The notes beneath the pieces are model-generated. The model searched no databases and had not been told where the DNA came from. It was given only the letters and a program-made list of their open reading frames with translations. Of a stretch of 64,000 nucleotides of DNA, positions 52,778-61,910 are shown piece by piece. A program made the translations under genes and the position numbers. This DNA comes from UBA2357 sp002344625 (GTDB lineage Bacteria; Pseudomonadota; Gammaproteobacteria; Burkholderiales; Rhodocyclaceae), in contig CALKIH010000052.1 in the NCBI GenBank assembly GCA_937995335.1, positions 1 through 64,000 of the forward strand, read 5' to 3'. How positions within the stretch are numbered: the stretch's first letter is position 1; each line of letters begins with the position of its first letter.

Positions 52778-53374
52778 ATGATGACCTTATATTCCGGCAC
52801 GACTGATCCTTTCAGTCATCGTTGCCGGATCGTTCTTTTCGAGAAAGGCATGGATTTCGAGGTGATCGATGTCGATCTCTACAACAAGCCGGAAGATATC
52901 GCAGTAATCAACCCATACAACCGGGTGCCGGTGCTGGTCGATCGCGACCTGATCCTGTACGAAGCCAACATCATCAACGAATACATCGACGAGCGTTTCC
53001 CCCATCCGCAGTTGATGCCGCCAGACCCGATTCTTCGCGCACGCGCACGCCAGTTGCTGCATACCTTCGAACAGGAGTTGTTCGCGCATATCGACATCCT
53101 CGAGGCCAACGACAAGAACGCCGATGCGAGCCGTGCCCATGTCCGCGACCAGTTGGTTCAGTTCGCGCCGATCTTCACCAAGCAACGGTTCATGCTCGGC
53201 GACGAGTTCTCGATGCTCGATGTGGCGATCTCGCCGCTGCTGTGGCGTCTGGAACATTACGGAATCGAGTTGCCGAAGGCCGCTGCCGCAATCATGAAGT
53301 ATGCCGAACGCATCTTCAGCCGGCAGGGTTTCATCGATGCGCTGACGCCGTCCGAAAAGGTGATGCGGCGCTGA
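52778..53374 (+). CDS. sspA: Stringent starvation protein A (GST-fold)
   Basis: SspA has 198 residues. The thioredoxin-like N-terminal domain begins MMTLYSGTTDPFSHRCRIVL and has NPYNRVPVLVDRDLILYEAN; the helical GST C-domain follows from about residue 88. It binds RNA polymerase under starvation and acid stress in other proteobacteria. The catalytic Cys/Ser of active GSTs is not retained in the expected place. GGAG lies 10 bases before the ATG. The order petABC-sspA-sspB is characteristic of Betaproteobacteria. Confidence 0.95.
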   Translation: MMTLYSGTTDPFSHRCRIVLFEKGMDFEVIDVDLYNKPEDIAVINPYNRVPVLVDRDLILYEANIINEYIDERFPHPQLMPPDPILRARARQLLHTFEQELFAHIDILEANDKNADASRAHVRDQLVQFAPIFTKQRFMLGDEFSMLDVAISPLLWRLEHYGIELPKAAAAIMKYAERIFSRQGFIDALTPSEKVMRR

Positions 53375-53421
53375 ACCAGCAGGGTGAGCCGATCGGTTTC
53401 ACCCTTTGAAGACTGACATTA

Positions 53422-53865
53422 ATGACGACTGTATCGACCAAACCCTATCTTGTCCGCGCGATTCACGAGTGGTGCGTCGACCAGGGCATGACGCCTCATA
53501 TCGCCGTCGTGATCGACCACCACGTCATCGTGCCGACGGGTTATGCACGCGACGGACAGATCATCCTCAACCTGAGTCCGGATGCCACGAGCCAACTGGT
53601 GATCGGAAACGAGGCGATCACCTTCCAGGCGCGCTTTGGCGGCAAGGCGCATGCTTTGCTCGTACCGATTGCCAATGTGATCGCCATCTATGCCGCGCAG
53701 AACGGGCAGGGGATGGCGTTCGAACCGGAGTTGGTCGACGACCAGCCCGAGACCGAGACCACGGAACCGATTTTGGAGCATGTGTCCGACGGCGAAGCTT
53801 GCGATGGCGACGAGTCGAAACCCAAGGCACAGCCGCGGCGCAACCATCTCAAAATCGTCAAATGA
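53422..53865 (+). CDS. sspB: ClpXP adaptor SspB
   Basis: SspB has 147 residues. The folded domain (about 1-105) reads KPYLVRAIHEWCVDQGMTPH, VVPTGYARDG (here IVPTGYARDGQIILNLSPDA) and NEAITFQARFGGKAHALLVP. An acidic flexible linker follows, then the short C-terminal ClpX-binding tail RRNHLKIVK. It hands ssrA-tagged proteins to ClpXP. It lies 47 bases after sspA. Confidence 0.96.
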   Translation: MTTVSTKPYLVRAIHEWCVDQGMTPHIAVVIDHHVIVPTGYARDGQIILNLSPDATSQLVIGNEAITFQARFGGKAHALLVPIANVIAIYAAQNGQGMAFEPELVDDQPETETTEPILEHVSDGEACDGDESKPKAQPRRNHLKIVK

Positions 53866-53910
53866 CGCAGCGCATGGGCGCCCCAAGCAACCGATCTGGA
53901 GAGAACCGCC

Positions 53911-54396
53911 ATGGAGTGGCTGGACGATTACGAACTCGAGCTTGAGCCGATGGACCAGACGCATCATGAGTTCGTCGAAATCTTCAACCGGCTGGCGAGC
54001 GCCGACGCCGCCTCCCGGCTCGAACGCCTGGACGAATTCATCGCCCATACCGAGGCGCATTTCGGGCAGGAGAATCGCTGGATGGAAGCCATCGACTTCC
54101 CGGGTTGTCACCGCGCCGAGCATGATCGGGTTCTGGCGGTGTTGCGCGAGGTTCGTAGTCGGCTGGCGGCTGGTGACGGATTCTTTCTCGGGCGTCTGAT
54201 CGAGGAACTGCCCACCTGGTTCGGTCATCATGCTTCGGGAATGGATGCGGCCCTGGCCTTTACCCTGAAGTCGGTGGGTTTCGACTTTGAAACCGAGACG
54301 GTCGCGGGTTCGAAAGGCGCTTGCGCCGCCAGCAGCGGTGCCGGCGCCTGTGCCTGCGGACCCACGATGAGCGAAGTCCAAGCGGCCGAGGGGTGA
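53911..54396 (+). CDS. Hemerythrin-like protein with Cys-containing tail
   Basis: This 161-residue protein has a four-helix hemerythrin fold over about residues 1-115. The predicted di-iron ligands are H18, H50, E54, H67, H71, H107 and D112 (MDQTHHEF, HTEAHFGQENRWM, CHRAEHDRVL, TWFGHHASGMD). All seven ligand positions are present, so it should bind iron and oxygen. The tail has C138, C147 and C149 in a Gly/Ala-rich stretch, which is not part of standard bacteriohemerythrin. The gene follows sspB by 45 bases. Possible roles are O2 binding or iron/NO repair; none is shown. Confidence 0.88.
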   Translation: MEWLDDYELELEPMDQTHHEFVEIFNRLASADAASRLERLDEFIAHTEAHFGQENRWMEAIDFPGCHRAEHDRVLAVLREVRSRLAAGDGFFLGRLIEELPTWFGHHASGMDAALAFTLKSVGFDFETETVAGSKGACAASSGAGACACGPTMSEVQAAEG

Positions 54397-54504
54397 GCGT
54401 GCTCATCGTGGTGGAGGCGTGGGGGCCGTGTCCGGTGTGGCGACTTGCCCAAGCCGGGCCAATGATCGAATCGTACGCGTCGCGCCTTCGAGCGGCATAA
54501 TCCT

Positions 54505-54532
54505 GCCCGGCCGCAACCGGTTGCGGCCGGGC
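54505..54532. repeat. Perfect 28-bp palindrome upstream of fbp
   Basis: Both strands read the same over 28 bases (GCCCGGCCGCAA, CCGG, TTGCGGCCGGGC). It lies 16 bases before the fbp ATG and 3 bases after a CATAAT -10 candidate (54496-54501). It would form a very stable hairpin at the 5' end of the transcript, or serve as a dyad operator. Confidence 0.8.
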
Positions 54533-54548
54533 ATCTACGGAGTCTCAA

Positions 54549-55550
54549 ATGTCTCGTGTCACGCTTACCCAGCACCTTATCGAGCAGCAAAGGGCAGGCC
54601 GCATCAATCCCGACCTGAGGTTGCTGATCGAGGTCGTCGCGCGTGCGGTCAAGGCCATCAGCGTCAATGTTTCCAAAGGCGCGCTGGCGGGCGTGCTGGG
54701 CGAGGCCGGGACGGACAACATCCAGGGCGAGGCGCAGAAGAAGCTCGACGTGATCGCCAACGACATCCTGCTGCAGGCGAACGAGTGGGGCGGGCATCTG
54801 GCCGCGATGGCTTCCGAGGAGGTCGAGGAAGTGCACCAGATTCCGTTCGACTATCCCAGGGGCGGCTACCTGTTGCTGTTCGATCCGCTCGACGGATCGT
54901 CGAACATCGACGTGAATATTTCGGTCGGTACGATCTTCTCGGTCCTGCACAATACCGCGCAGGCGGGCGATCCGAGCGAGGCTTCGTTCATGCAGCCGGG
55001 GACCGAGCAGGCCGCCGCCGGCTACGCCCTGTACGGACCTTCGACCATGTTCGTGCTCACCGTGGGCCATGGCGTCCATGGTTTCACGCTCGATCGCGAG
55101 ATGGGGAGCTTCGTCTATACCCACCCGTTCATGACCATTCCCCAGGACACCAGCGAATACGCGATCAACAGCTCCAACGCCCGTTACTGGGAGCCGCCGG
55201 TACAGCGTTACGTGGCCGATCTGCAAGCTGGCAAGAGCGGCCCGCGCGGCAGGGACTTCAATATGCGCTGGGTCGCATCGATGGTGGCCGACGTGCACCG
55301 GATCCTGACCCGCGGCGGCGTGTTCATGTACCCGCTCGACGAGAAATGCCGCGCCGTGGGCGGCAAGCTGCGGCTCATGTACGAGGCGAACCCGATGGCC
55401 CTGATCGTCGAGCAGGCGGGGGGCGCGGCGTCGACCGGCCGCGAACGTATCCTCGCAATTCAACCCGAAAAGCTTCATCAGCGGGTGCCGGTGATACTCG
55501 GTTCGGCCAACGAGGTCGCCCTTGCCTGCCGCTACCACGGCGACAACTGA
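54549..55550 (+). CDS. fbp: Fructose-1,6-bisphosphatase class 1
   Basis: FBPase has 333 residues. It has metal/substrate motifs ASEEVEEVHQIPF, LLLFDPLDGSSNIDVNISVG (the signature DPLDGSSN), YALYGPSTMFVLTVGHGVHG, RWVASMVADVHRILTRGGVF and YPLDEKCRAVGGKLRLMYEA. It removes phosphate C1 in gluconeogenesis. The start ATG (SRVTLTQHLIEQQ) has no strong Shine-Dalgarno and follows the palindrome. Monocistronic, 115 bases before putA. Confidence 0.97.
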   Translation: MSRVTLTQHLIEQQRAGRINPDLRLLIEVVARAVKAISVNVSKGALAGVLGEAGTDNIQGEAQKKLDVIANDILLQANEWGGHLAAMASEEVEEVHQIPFDYPRGGYLLLFDPLDGSSNIDVNISVGTIFSVLHNTAQAGDPSEASFMQPGTEQAAAGYALYGPSTMFVLTVGHGVHGFTLDREMGSFVYTHPFMTIPQDTSEYAINSSNARYWEPPVQRYVADLQAGKSGPRGRDFNMRWVASMVADVHRILTRGGVFMYPLDEKCRAVGGKLRLMYEANPMALIVEQAGGAASTGRERILAIQPEKLHQRVPVILGSANEVALACRYHGDN

Positions 55551-55665
55551 AGCGTTTCACTGAAACTGCGGGCGATCATCTTCGCTCGCGGCCGCACGCT
55601 GCGGACGACGACGGTCTGTATTCCGCCGCACCGGACGACTGATTCGCGCACGAGTGGAGGCCGTC

Positions 55666-58600
55666 ATGAACACGGTCGCTTTCACGCCGGCAACGGCCGC
55701 CCTGCCGACCCTGCCCAGGTCCGGCTTGCGTCGGTCGATCATCGACGCGCACCGCATGCCCGAGCCATGCTGCGTGCCGCCCCTGGTCGCCGCGGCGCAA
55801 CTCGATGCCGCTACCCAGGCGCGGGTGCAGGCGTTCGCCGCGCGGCTGGTTTCGGGCTTGCGTGGCGCGCGCAGCCGTGCGTCGGGCGTCGATGCGTTGA
55901 TGAAGGAGTTCTCGCTTTCGAGCCAGGAAGGGGTCGCGTTGATGTGCCTGGCCGAGGCCTTGCTGCGCGTGCCCGACAACGCCACGGCCGATCGCCTGAT
56001 TCGAGACAAACTCGCCCATGGCGACTGGCGTGCCCACCTGGGCCATAGCCCGTCGCTGTTCGTGAACGCGGCGACCTGGGGGTTGCTCGTGACCGGGAGG
56101 CTGGTTGCGACCCGCAGCGAGGCGGGCTTGTCGAGTGCGCTCACCCGGATGCTGGTCCGTGGCGGCGAACCTTTGATCCGCAAGGGCATGGATCTGGCGA
56201 TGCGCCTGTTGGGCGAGCAGTTCGTGACCGGGCGCGATATCGACGAAGCGCTGGCGCGGGGCCGCGGGCCGGAGAGGCGTGGCTATCGCTATTCCTTCGA
56301 CATGCTGGGCGAGGCGGCGCTGACCGGCCGCGATGCGCAGCGCTACTACCAGGCGTACGAGCGCGCGATCCACGCGATCGGCACGCACTCGGCAGGGCGC
56401 GGGGTCGTCGATGGCAACGGGATCTCGATCAAGTTGTCCGCCCTGCATCCACGCTACGTCTGGTCGCAACCGGATCGTGCGAAGAACGAGCTGCTGCCCA
56501 ACGTCAAGGCATTGTGCCTGCTTGCCCGTTCGTACGATATCGGTCTGAACATCGATGCCGAAGAGGCCGAACGGCTCGAGCTCTCGCTCGACCTGCTGGA
56601 GGCGCTTGCCCTCGACACCGATCTGTCCGGCTGGGCAGGACTCGGCTTCGTCGTTCAGGCCTACCAGAAGCGCGCGCCCTTCGTGATCGACTATCTCATC
56701 GACCTCGCCGTCCGCAGCGGCCAACGCATGATGGTGCGCCTGGTGAAGGGCGCCTACTGGGATGCCGAGATCAAGCGCGCCCAGGTCGACGGGCTCGCCG
56801 GGTATCCGGTATTCACCCGCAAGGCGTATACCGACGTCTCGTATCTCGCCTGCGCCGCCCGGCTGCTCGCCGCGCGCGACCGGATCTATCCCCAGTTCGC
56901 GACTCACAATGCCCATACCGTGGCTGCGGTCATGCACATGGCGGGCGATGCCTACCCGCCCGGCGATTACGAGTTTCAGTGCCTGCACGGCATGGGTGAA
57001 CCCCTCTACGATCCGATCGTGTCATCGCCGACCTGCGCCCGGAGGGTCCGGATCTATGCGCCCGTGGGCAGTCACGAGACCCTGCTCGCCTATCTGGTGC
57101 GGCGCCTGCTGGAGAACGGCGCGAACACCGGCTTCGTGAACCGGATCGTCGACGAGCACGTGCCGATCGAGGCGCTCACGGCCGATCCGGCGGACGAGGC
57201 GCGTCGTCTCGCGGGCGTCCCGCATCCGAGAATCCCGCTACCGGCGATGCTGTATGGCGCCGGGCGGCGCAACTCGGTCGGATTCGATCTGTCGTCCGAG
57301 CCGGTGCGGGCGGAGATCTTGGCGGCACTGATCACGAGCAGTGGCAGTGTGTTCGAGGCCGGGCCGTTGCTGGCGCCCGGCATGCGGCCCGGCGGTGTGC
57401 GGCAGGCGGTGCGCAATCCCGCCGATCATGCGGATGTGGTCGGAACCGTGGTCGAGGCCGAACGCGCGGATGTCGGGCAGGCGCTTGCCGATGCGAGCGC
57501 GGTGGCGGCCGCGTGGGCCGGGCGCACGCCGGCCGAGCGCGCGGCATGTCTTGAGCGGGTAGCCGACCTGATGGAGGGCGATGGCGCACGCTTGATCGCG
57601 CTCGCCGTGCGCGAAGCGGGCAAGTCATGGGCCAACGCGGTCGCCGAACTGCGCGAGGCGGTCGATTTCTGCCGCTACTACGCCGATGCGGCGCGCCGCT
57701 TCGACAACGGCACCCATCAGCCGCTCGGTCCGGTGGCCTGCATCAGCCCATGGAACTTCCCGCTCGCGATCTTCACCGGTCAGGTCGCGGCGGCGCTCGC
57801 GGCCGGCAACCCGGTCGTGGCCAAGCCCGCCGAGCAGACGCCGCTGATGGCTGCCGCCGCGGTGCGTCTGTTTCATGCGGCGGGTGTGCCGGTCGCGGCG
57901 CTGCAACTCCTGCCCGGTCGCGGCGAATCGATCGGTGCGGCACTCGTCGCCGACCCGCGGGTGTGCGGCGTGCTGTTCACCGGTTCCGGCGACGTGGCCC
58001 GCATCATCAATCGCACGTTGTCCGTGCGCGGCTGCATTCCGCTGATCGCCGAGACCGGCGGCCAGAACGCGATGATCGTGGACTCCACCGCCTTGCCAGA
58101 GCAAGTCGTTGCCGACGTGATCGCGTCGAGCTTCGATTCGGCCGGGCAGCGCTGTTCGGCGCTACGGGTGCTGTGCCTGCAGGAGGAGATCGCCGGGCCG
58201 GTGCTCGAGATGCTGGCCGGCGCGATGCAGGAGCTCAGGGTCGGCAACACGGCGGATGTGCGCAACGACATCGGGCCGGTGATCGACCAGGCGGCGCGCA
58301 CCGCCCTCGAGGCGCATGTCGCGGCCATGCGGGCGGCGGGCGCACGGGTCACACGTCTGCCGCTTGGTCCGGCTTGCGACACGGGTACCTTCGTCGCGCC
58401 CACGGTGGTCGAGATCGCCGATTTCAGCGTGCTCGCCGGCGAGCAGTTCGGCCCAGTGCTGCATGTCCTGCGCTACCCGGCCAGCGATCTCGACAAGCTG
58501 GTCGCGGCGATCAATGACAGTGGCTACGGCCTTACGCTCGGCGTGCATTCGCGCATCGACGAGCGCATCGGGCGGATCGCCGCGCAGGCGCGGGTGGGCA

Positions 58601-59331
58601 ACCTGTACGTGAATCGCAACATGATCGGCGCCGTGGTCGGCGTGCAGCCGTTCGGTGGAGAGGGGCGCTCGGGCACCGGCCCGAAGGCGGGCGGCCCGCT
58701 GTATCTGCATCGCCTGCTGTGGCGCACGCCCGGCCCCGACCTTGGGCAGCGTGAGCGCATCGGCGATTCGCCGGCGTTCGCCGAACTGGTCGACTGGCTC
58801 GAACATGGCGCACGTGCGCTCATTGACGACGACGCCCTGGGATGCCTCCGGGAGCACGTCGATGCCTATCGCGGCCGGCGCCTCGCGGGGCTCGAACTCG
58901 GCTTGCCGGGTCCGACCGGGGAGGACAATCGCCTCCGCTTCGTCGCGCGGGGCGTGGTCGCCGGTGTCGCGAGCGAGCTGGCGGCGTTGGCGCATCAGGT
59001 GGTCGCCGCGCTTGCGACCGCCAACCGCATCGTGTTCGATGACGACGAGCCTGCCCGTACGCTCGTCGGCACCTTGCCGACCGCGGTCCGTGCGCAGATC
59101 GTGCTCGATCGCGAGCGGTGGAGGAGCGGGTGCGACGCCGTGCTCTTCGACGGGCCGCCGCATGAAGCCCGGTTGTGGCAGCGGCGCCTGGCCGAGCGTG
59201 ACGGGCCGATCCTGCCGCTGGTATGCGCGCGACCCGACTATGACATCAGCCGGCTCGTGCATGAGCGGACGCTCAGCGTCAATACCGCGGCGGCCGGCGG
59301 CAATGCCAGCTTGATGGCCATGGGGGCGTAA
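55666..59331 (+). CDS. putA: Bifunctional proline dehydrogenase / P5C dehydrogenase (PutA, no RHH domain)
   Basis: PutA has 1221 residues and converts proline to glutamate. The N-terminal arm is followed by the FAD proline-dehydrogenase barrel (about 170-480) with IGLNIDAEEAERLELSLDLL, MVRLVKGAYWDAEIKRAQVD and EFQCLHGMGEPLYD. The aldehyde dehydrogenase domain (about 560-1010) has catalytic E796 (LIAETGGQN) and C830 (SAGQRCSALRV). A C-terminal region after 1030 is of the long type B PutA. The N-terminal ribbon-helix-helix DNA-binding domain of E. coli PutA is absent, so autoregulation is unlikely. ATG 55666 has GGAGG 7 bases upstream; a GTG lies 12 bases earlier. Confidence 0.96.
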   Translation: MNTVAFTPATAALPTLPRSGLRRSIIDAHRMPEPCCVPPLVAAAQLDAATQARVQAFAARLVSGLRGARSRASGVDALMKEFSLSSQEGVALMCLAEALLRVPDNATADRLIRDKLAHGDWRAHLGHSPSLFVNAATWGLLVTGRLVATRSEAGLSSALTRMLVRGGEPLIRKGMDLAMRLLGEQFVTGRDIDEALARGRGPERRGYRYSFDMLGEAALTGRDAQRYYQAYERAIHAIGTHSAGRGVVDGNGISIKLSALHPRYVWSQPDRAKNELLPNVKALCLLARSYDIGLNIDAEEAERLELSLDLLEALALDTDLSGWAGLGFVVQAYQKRAPFVIDYLIDLAVRSGQRMMVRLVKGAYWDAEIKRAQVDGLAGYPVFTRKAYTDVSYLACAARLLAARDRIYPQFATHNAHTVAAVMHMAGDAYPPGDYEFQCLHGMGEPLYDPIVSSPTCARRVRIYAPVGSHETLLAYLVRRLLENGANTGFVNRIVDEHVPIEALTADPADEARRLAGVPHPRIPLPAMLYGAGRRNSVGFDLSSEPVRAEILAALITSSGSVFEAGPLLAPGMRPGGVRQAVRNPADHADVVGTVVEAERADVGQALADASAVAAAWAGRTPAERAACLERVADLMEGDGARLIALAVREAGKSWANAVAELREAVDFCRYYADAARRFDNGTHQPLGPVACISPWNFPLAIFTGQVAAALAAGNPVVAKPAEQTPLMAAAAVRLFHAAGVPVAALQLLPGRGESIGAALVADPRVCGVLFTGSGDVARIINRTLSVRGCIPLIAETGGQNAMIVDSTALPEQVVADVIASSFDSAGQRCSALRVLCLQEEIAGPVLEMLAGAMQELRVGNTADVRNDIGPVIDQAARTALEAHVAAMRAAGARVTRLPLGPACDTGTFVAPTVVEIADFSVLAGEQFGPVLHVLRYPASDLDKLVAAINDSGYGLTLGVHSRIDERIGRIAAQARVGNLYVNRNMIGAVVGVQPFGGEGRSGTGPKAGGPLYLHRLLWRTPGPDLGQRERIGDSPAFAELVDWLEHGARALIDDDALGCLREHVDAYRGRRLAGLELGLPGPTGEDNRLRFVARGVVAGVASELAALAHQVVAALATANRIVFDDDEPARTLVGTLPTAVRAQIVLDRERWRSGCDAVLFDGPPHEARLWQRRLAERDGPILPLVCARPDYDISRLVHERTLSVNTAAAGGNASLMAMGA

Positions 59332-59370
59332 GCTTTTGTGATCGGGGAGGCGGGCTCGCGCGAGCTTGGG

Positions 59371-59376
59371 TAGAAT
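59371..59376 (+). promoter_or_regulatory. -10 candidate immediately before tamA
   Basis: TAGAAT ends 6 bases before the tamA-like ATG, the same spacing as before dnaX. It predicts a leaderless or near-leaderless transcript. No -35 is seen. Confidence 0.35.
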
Positions 59377-59382
59377 CGCGCC

Positions 59383-61209
59383 ATGCCATTGTTTACCAGC
59401 CTCCCCAACTGCAGACCCCAGCCCCGATCGTCGTCAGTCTCCACCGTCTGCGCGGCTTCGCGCCGCGGCCGGGACGGGGCGATCGTGCTCGCGTTGGTTG
59501 CGACCCTGATGAGCTTCGCCCCCGGTCTCGCCGCGCAGGAGCGCCTGGAAGTCGAACTGCAGGCACCGAGCGAAGTGCGTCCATTGCTGGAGCGTCACCT
59601 GCGGATTCTCAATCGCGATGACGTGGTGCTGCCCGAGGCCCGGGGTGACCGCCTGGCCCTGCAGCGCCGCACCCGGCGCGAGATCGTCAACCTGCTCGCA
59701 ACCGAGGGGTACTTCTCGCCCGATGTGAAGCTCGATCGATCCGAAACCGGCAAGTGGATCCTGACCGTCGTGCCTGGCCAGCGGGCTGCCATATCCGAGG
59801 TGACGCTGACGTTCAACGGGCACCTGGGCGGCGCGGGTCCGGCACGGGCGTCGCGCCGGGCCGCGCTCGAAAGCGGGTGGTCGCTCCAGAAAGGCGCGCC
59901 ATTTCGCCAGGGCGACTGGGACGGGGCCAAGCAACGCCTCCTCGACGGGGTGGCGAGCCGTGATTATGCCGCGGCGCGCATCGCCGAGAGCCGCGCGGAC
60001 GTCGATCCCGAAACCGCGCAGGTGCGGGTGTTCGTAACCGTCGATTCCGGGCCGCCGTTCGTTCTCGGTCCGCTGGAGGTGGAGGGGCTGGAGCGCCTTC
60101 CCGAAGATTTCGTCAAGCGCTACGCATCGGTGCGTGAAGGCGACCGCTTCGACCAGGATCGGCTGCTTGCATTTCAGGGAAGCTTGCAGAACGCGCCTCA
60201 ACTCGCATCGGTGGTGGTCGATATCGAGCGCAATCCGGCGCTCGCGGCCGCGGTGCCGGTCAAGGTGAAGGTGACCGAGGCCAATTCCCGCCATCTCGCG
60301 CTCGGGCTGGGTTATTCGTCCGACACCGGTGCGCGCACCGAGGCCTATTGGCGCGATGTGAACTTCCTGAAGCGGGGCTGGGAGCTGTCGACCGGCCTGC
60401 GCCTCGAACAGCGTCGCCAGTCCTTGTTCGGCGATGTCTTTCTGCCGCCGGCGCTCGCCGGGCATCGCGACAGTTTTGGTGCGATGATCGAAACCAGCGA
60501 CATCGAAAACCTCAAGACCACGACCGGCGCGATCGGGGTCAATCGCAGCAGGACGCGCGGCAACATCGAGACCACGCTCAGCCTGCGCTACCAGCGCGAA
60601 GACCTCGAGCCGCTCGGTGGCCAGGAGTCGAGCAGCAATGCCTTGACGGCCAACTGGATCTGGGTCCAGCGCAGGGTCGACGACGTGTTCAACCCGCGCA
60701 GGGGCTTGGTGCTGCACGGCGAGATCGGCGGCGGCAGCGACGCATTGTTGTCGGATCAGGATTTTCTGCGCACCTACGGACGCATCGTCCGTTACCAGCC
60801 GGTCGGCGCGGAGGATACGCTCATCCTGCGGCTTGAGGCGGGTGCAACCATCGCCGACAGTCGTGACGGGATTCCGCAGGACTTCCTGTTTCGAACCGGG
60901 GGTTCGCAGACGGTGCGTGGCTACCGCTTCGAAAGCCTGGGCGTGCAGGACGGCGCTGCGATCGTCGGGGCGCGCTACCTCGCCACCACCAGCGCCGAGT
61001 ATGTGCGCTGGTTCAAGGACCCGTGGGGTGTGGCGACCTTCGTCGATGCGGGCGACGCCGCCGACGAACCCGGCGACCTCGACCTGCGCGTGGGTTATGG
61101 GCTCGGCGCGCGCTGGCGCAGTCCGGCGGGGCCGCTCGCGCTCGACCTCGCCTGGGCGCATCAGGACGAGCGGCTGAGGTTGCATTTTTCGATCGCGATC
61201 GCGTTCTGA
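59383..61209 (+). CDS. tamA: TamA-like BamA-superfamily outer-membrane protein
   Basis: This 608-residue protein has an internal hydrophobic signal (IVLALVATLMSFAPGLAAQ) after a polar stretch of about 30 residues. Three POTRA domains span about 55-285 (for example TRREIVNLLATEGYFSPDVK and LEVEGLERLPEDFVKRYASV). The Omp85 barrel starts at HLALGLGYSSDTGARTEAYW and has the lid-lock motif FRTGGSQTVRGYRFESLG. It ends DLAWAHQDERLRLHFSIAIA with a terminal Phe. Three POTRA and length fit TamA rather than BamA. tamB does not follow in this window: the next gene is convergent. The start could be a later codon nearer the signal peptide. Confidence 0.85.
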   Translation: MPLFTSLPNCRPQPRSSSVSTVCAASRRGRDGAIVLALVATLMSFAPGLAAQERLEVELQAPSEVRPLLERHLRILNRDDVVLPEARGDRLALQRRTRREIVNLLATEGYFSPDVKLDRSETGKWILTVVPGQRAAISEVTLTFNGHLGGAGPARASRRAALESGWSLQKGAPFRQGDWDGAKQRLLDGVASRDYAAARIAESRADVDPETAQVRVFVTVDSGPPFVLGPLEVEGLERLPEDFVKRYASVREGDRFDQDRLLAFQGSLQNAPQLASVVVDIERNPALAAAVPVKVKVTEANSRHLALGLGYSSDTGARTEAYWRDVNFLKRGWELSTGLRLEQRRQSLFGDVFLPPALAGHRDSFGAMIETSDIENLKTTTGAIGVNRSRTRGNIETTLSLRYQREDLEPLGGQESSSNALTANWIWVQRRVDDVFNPRRGLVLHGEIGGGSDALLSDQDFLRTYGRIVRYQPVGAEDTLILRLEAGATIADSRDGIPQDFLFRTGGSQTVRGYRFESLGVQDGAAIVGARYLATTSAEYVRWFKDPWGVATFVDAGDAADEPGDLDLRVGYGLGARWRSPAGPLALDLAWAHQDERLRLHFSIAIAF

Positions 61210-61256
61210 GCACGCCCGGTTGCGCTTGATCCTTGCCTCGGGTGAGGGGCGTGCGC

Positions 61257-61727
61257 TCAGGTTTGCGGCCCGGCCGCGCCGATCAGTGCGCGCGCGTGCG
61301 CGAGCAAAGCCTTGTCCAGCAGCAGCCTGCGCATGCTGTTGGCCAGGCGGGCGCGCAGCTTTAGGTCGTCTGCCCACGCGTATCCATCGACTTCGGGCAG
61401 CGGATGGTGCGTCACATGATGGTCGAAGTAACTGGTGCAGCGGCAAAGATGCAGGGGGGTCTCGACCGAAGTCGTCTTCACCGCGAAAAGGTGCAGATCC
61501 TTGCCGCGGTAGTAGGCGTGGCGGCCCAGGTCGGTGAGCCGGTCAGGGGCGAACCCGAGCCCGAATTCTTCGCGCGCCTCTCTGAGCGCACACGTCATCG
61601 GGTCTTCGCCGCGATCGATCAGTCCCTTGGGAAGATCCCAATGGTCGCTCCCGGTCGAATGACCGATCAGTAGTTCCAGTCGCTCGTTGATGACCAGCAG
61701 GCCACAGGAGAGTCGGGTGGTTGCCAT
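61257..61727 (-). CDS. Nudix hydrolase
   Basis: This 156-residue protein has the Nudix box GLIDRGEDPMTCALREAREE followed by FGL, i.e. G-x5-E-x7-REAREEFGL, the Mg-binding catalytic helix that cleaves nucleoside diphosphates linked to another moiety. It starts TTRLSCGLLVINERLELLIG and has HWDLPKG before the box, as in bis(5'-nucleosyl)-tetraphosphatase/RppH-like members. The substrate cannot be told. The ATG at 61727 is chosen because the conserved part starts there; another ATG 39 bases upstream is possible. It is convergent with tamA and divergent from groES. Confidence 0.88.
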   Translation of the reverse strand: MATTRLSCGLLVINERLELLIGHSTGSDHWDLPKGLIDRGEDPMTCALREAREEFGLGFAPDRLTDLGRHAYYRGKDLHLFAVKTTSVETPLHLCRCTSYFDHHVTHHPLPEVDGYAWADDLKLRARLANSMRRLLLDKALLAHARALIGAAGPQT

Positions 61728-61881
61728 GGCGGTTGATGCGGCGCGTGATCCTCCGGATGCCGCCATGGTACGCGCGACGCGGCCTGCCGGCCAGCGGATG
61801 ACCGGGCATTCGGTTTTTGAACCGTTCCGGGTGGTTGCCGCGTCGCCCGCGACGAATCGAAAAAATTTGGCTGGTACGCAC

Positions 61882-61910
61882 TTGAATTTGGCCAGGGGCG
61901 ACCCTATTAT
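61882..61910 (+). promoter_or_regulatory. groESL promoter
   Basis: TTGAAT and TATTAT are separated by exactly 17 bases. The same stretch also reads CTTGAATTT ... CCCTATTA, close to a sigma-32 heat-shock promoter. The last base of the -10 is the first base of the CIRCE element. Confidence 0.8.
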
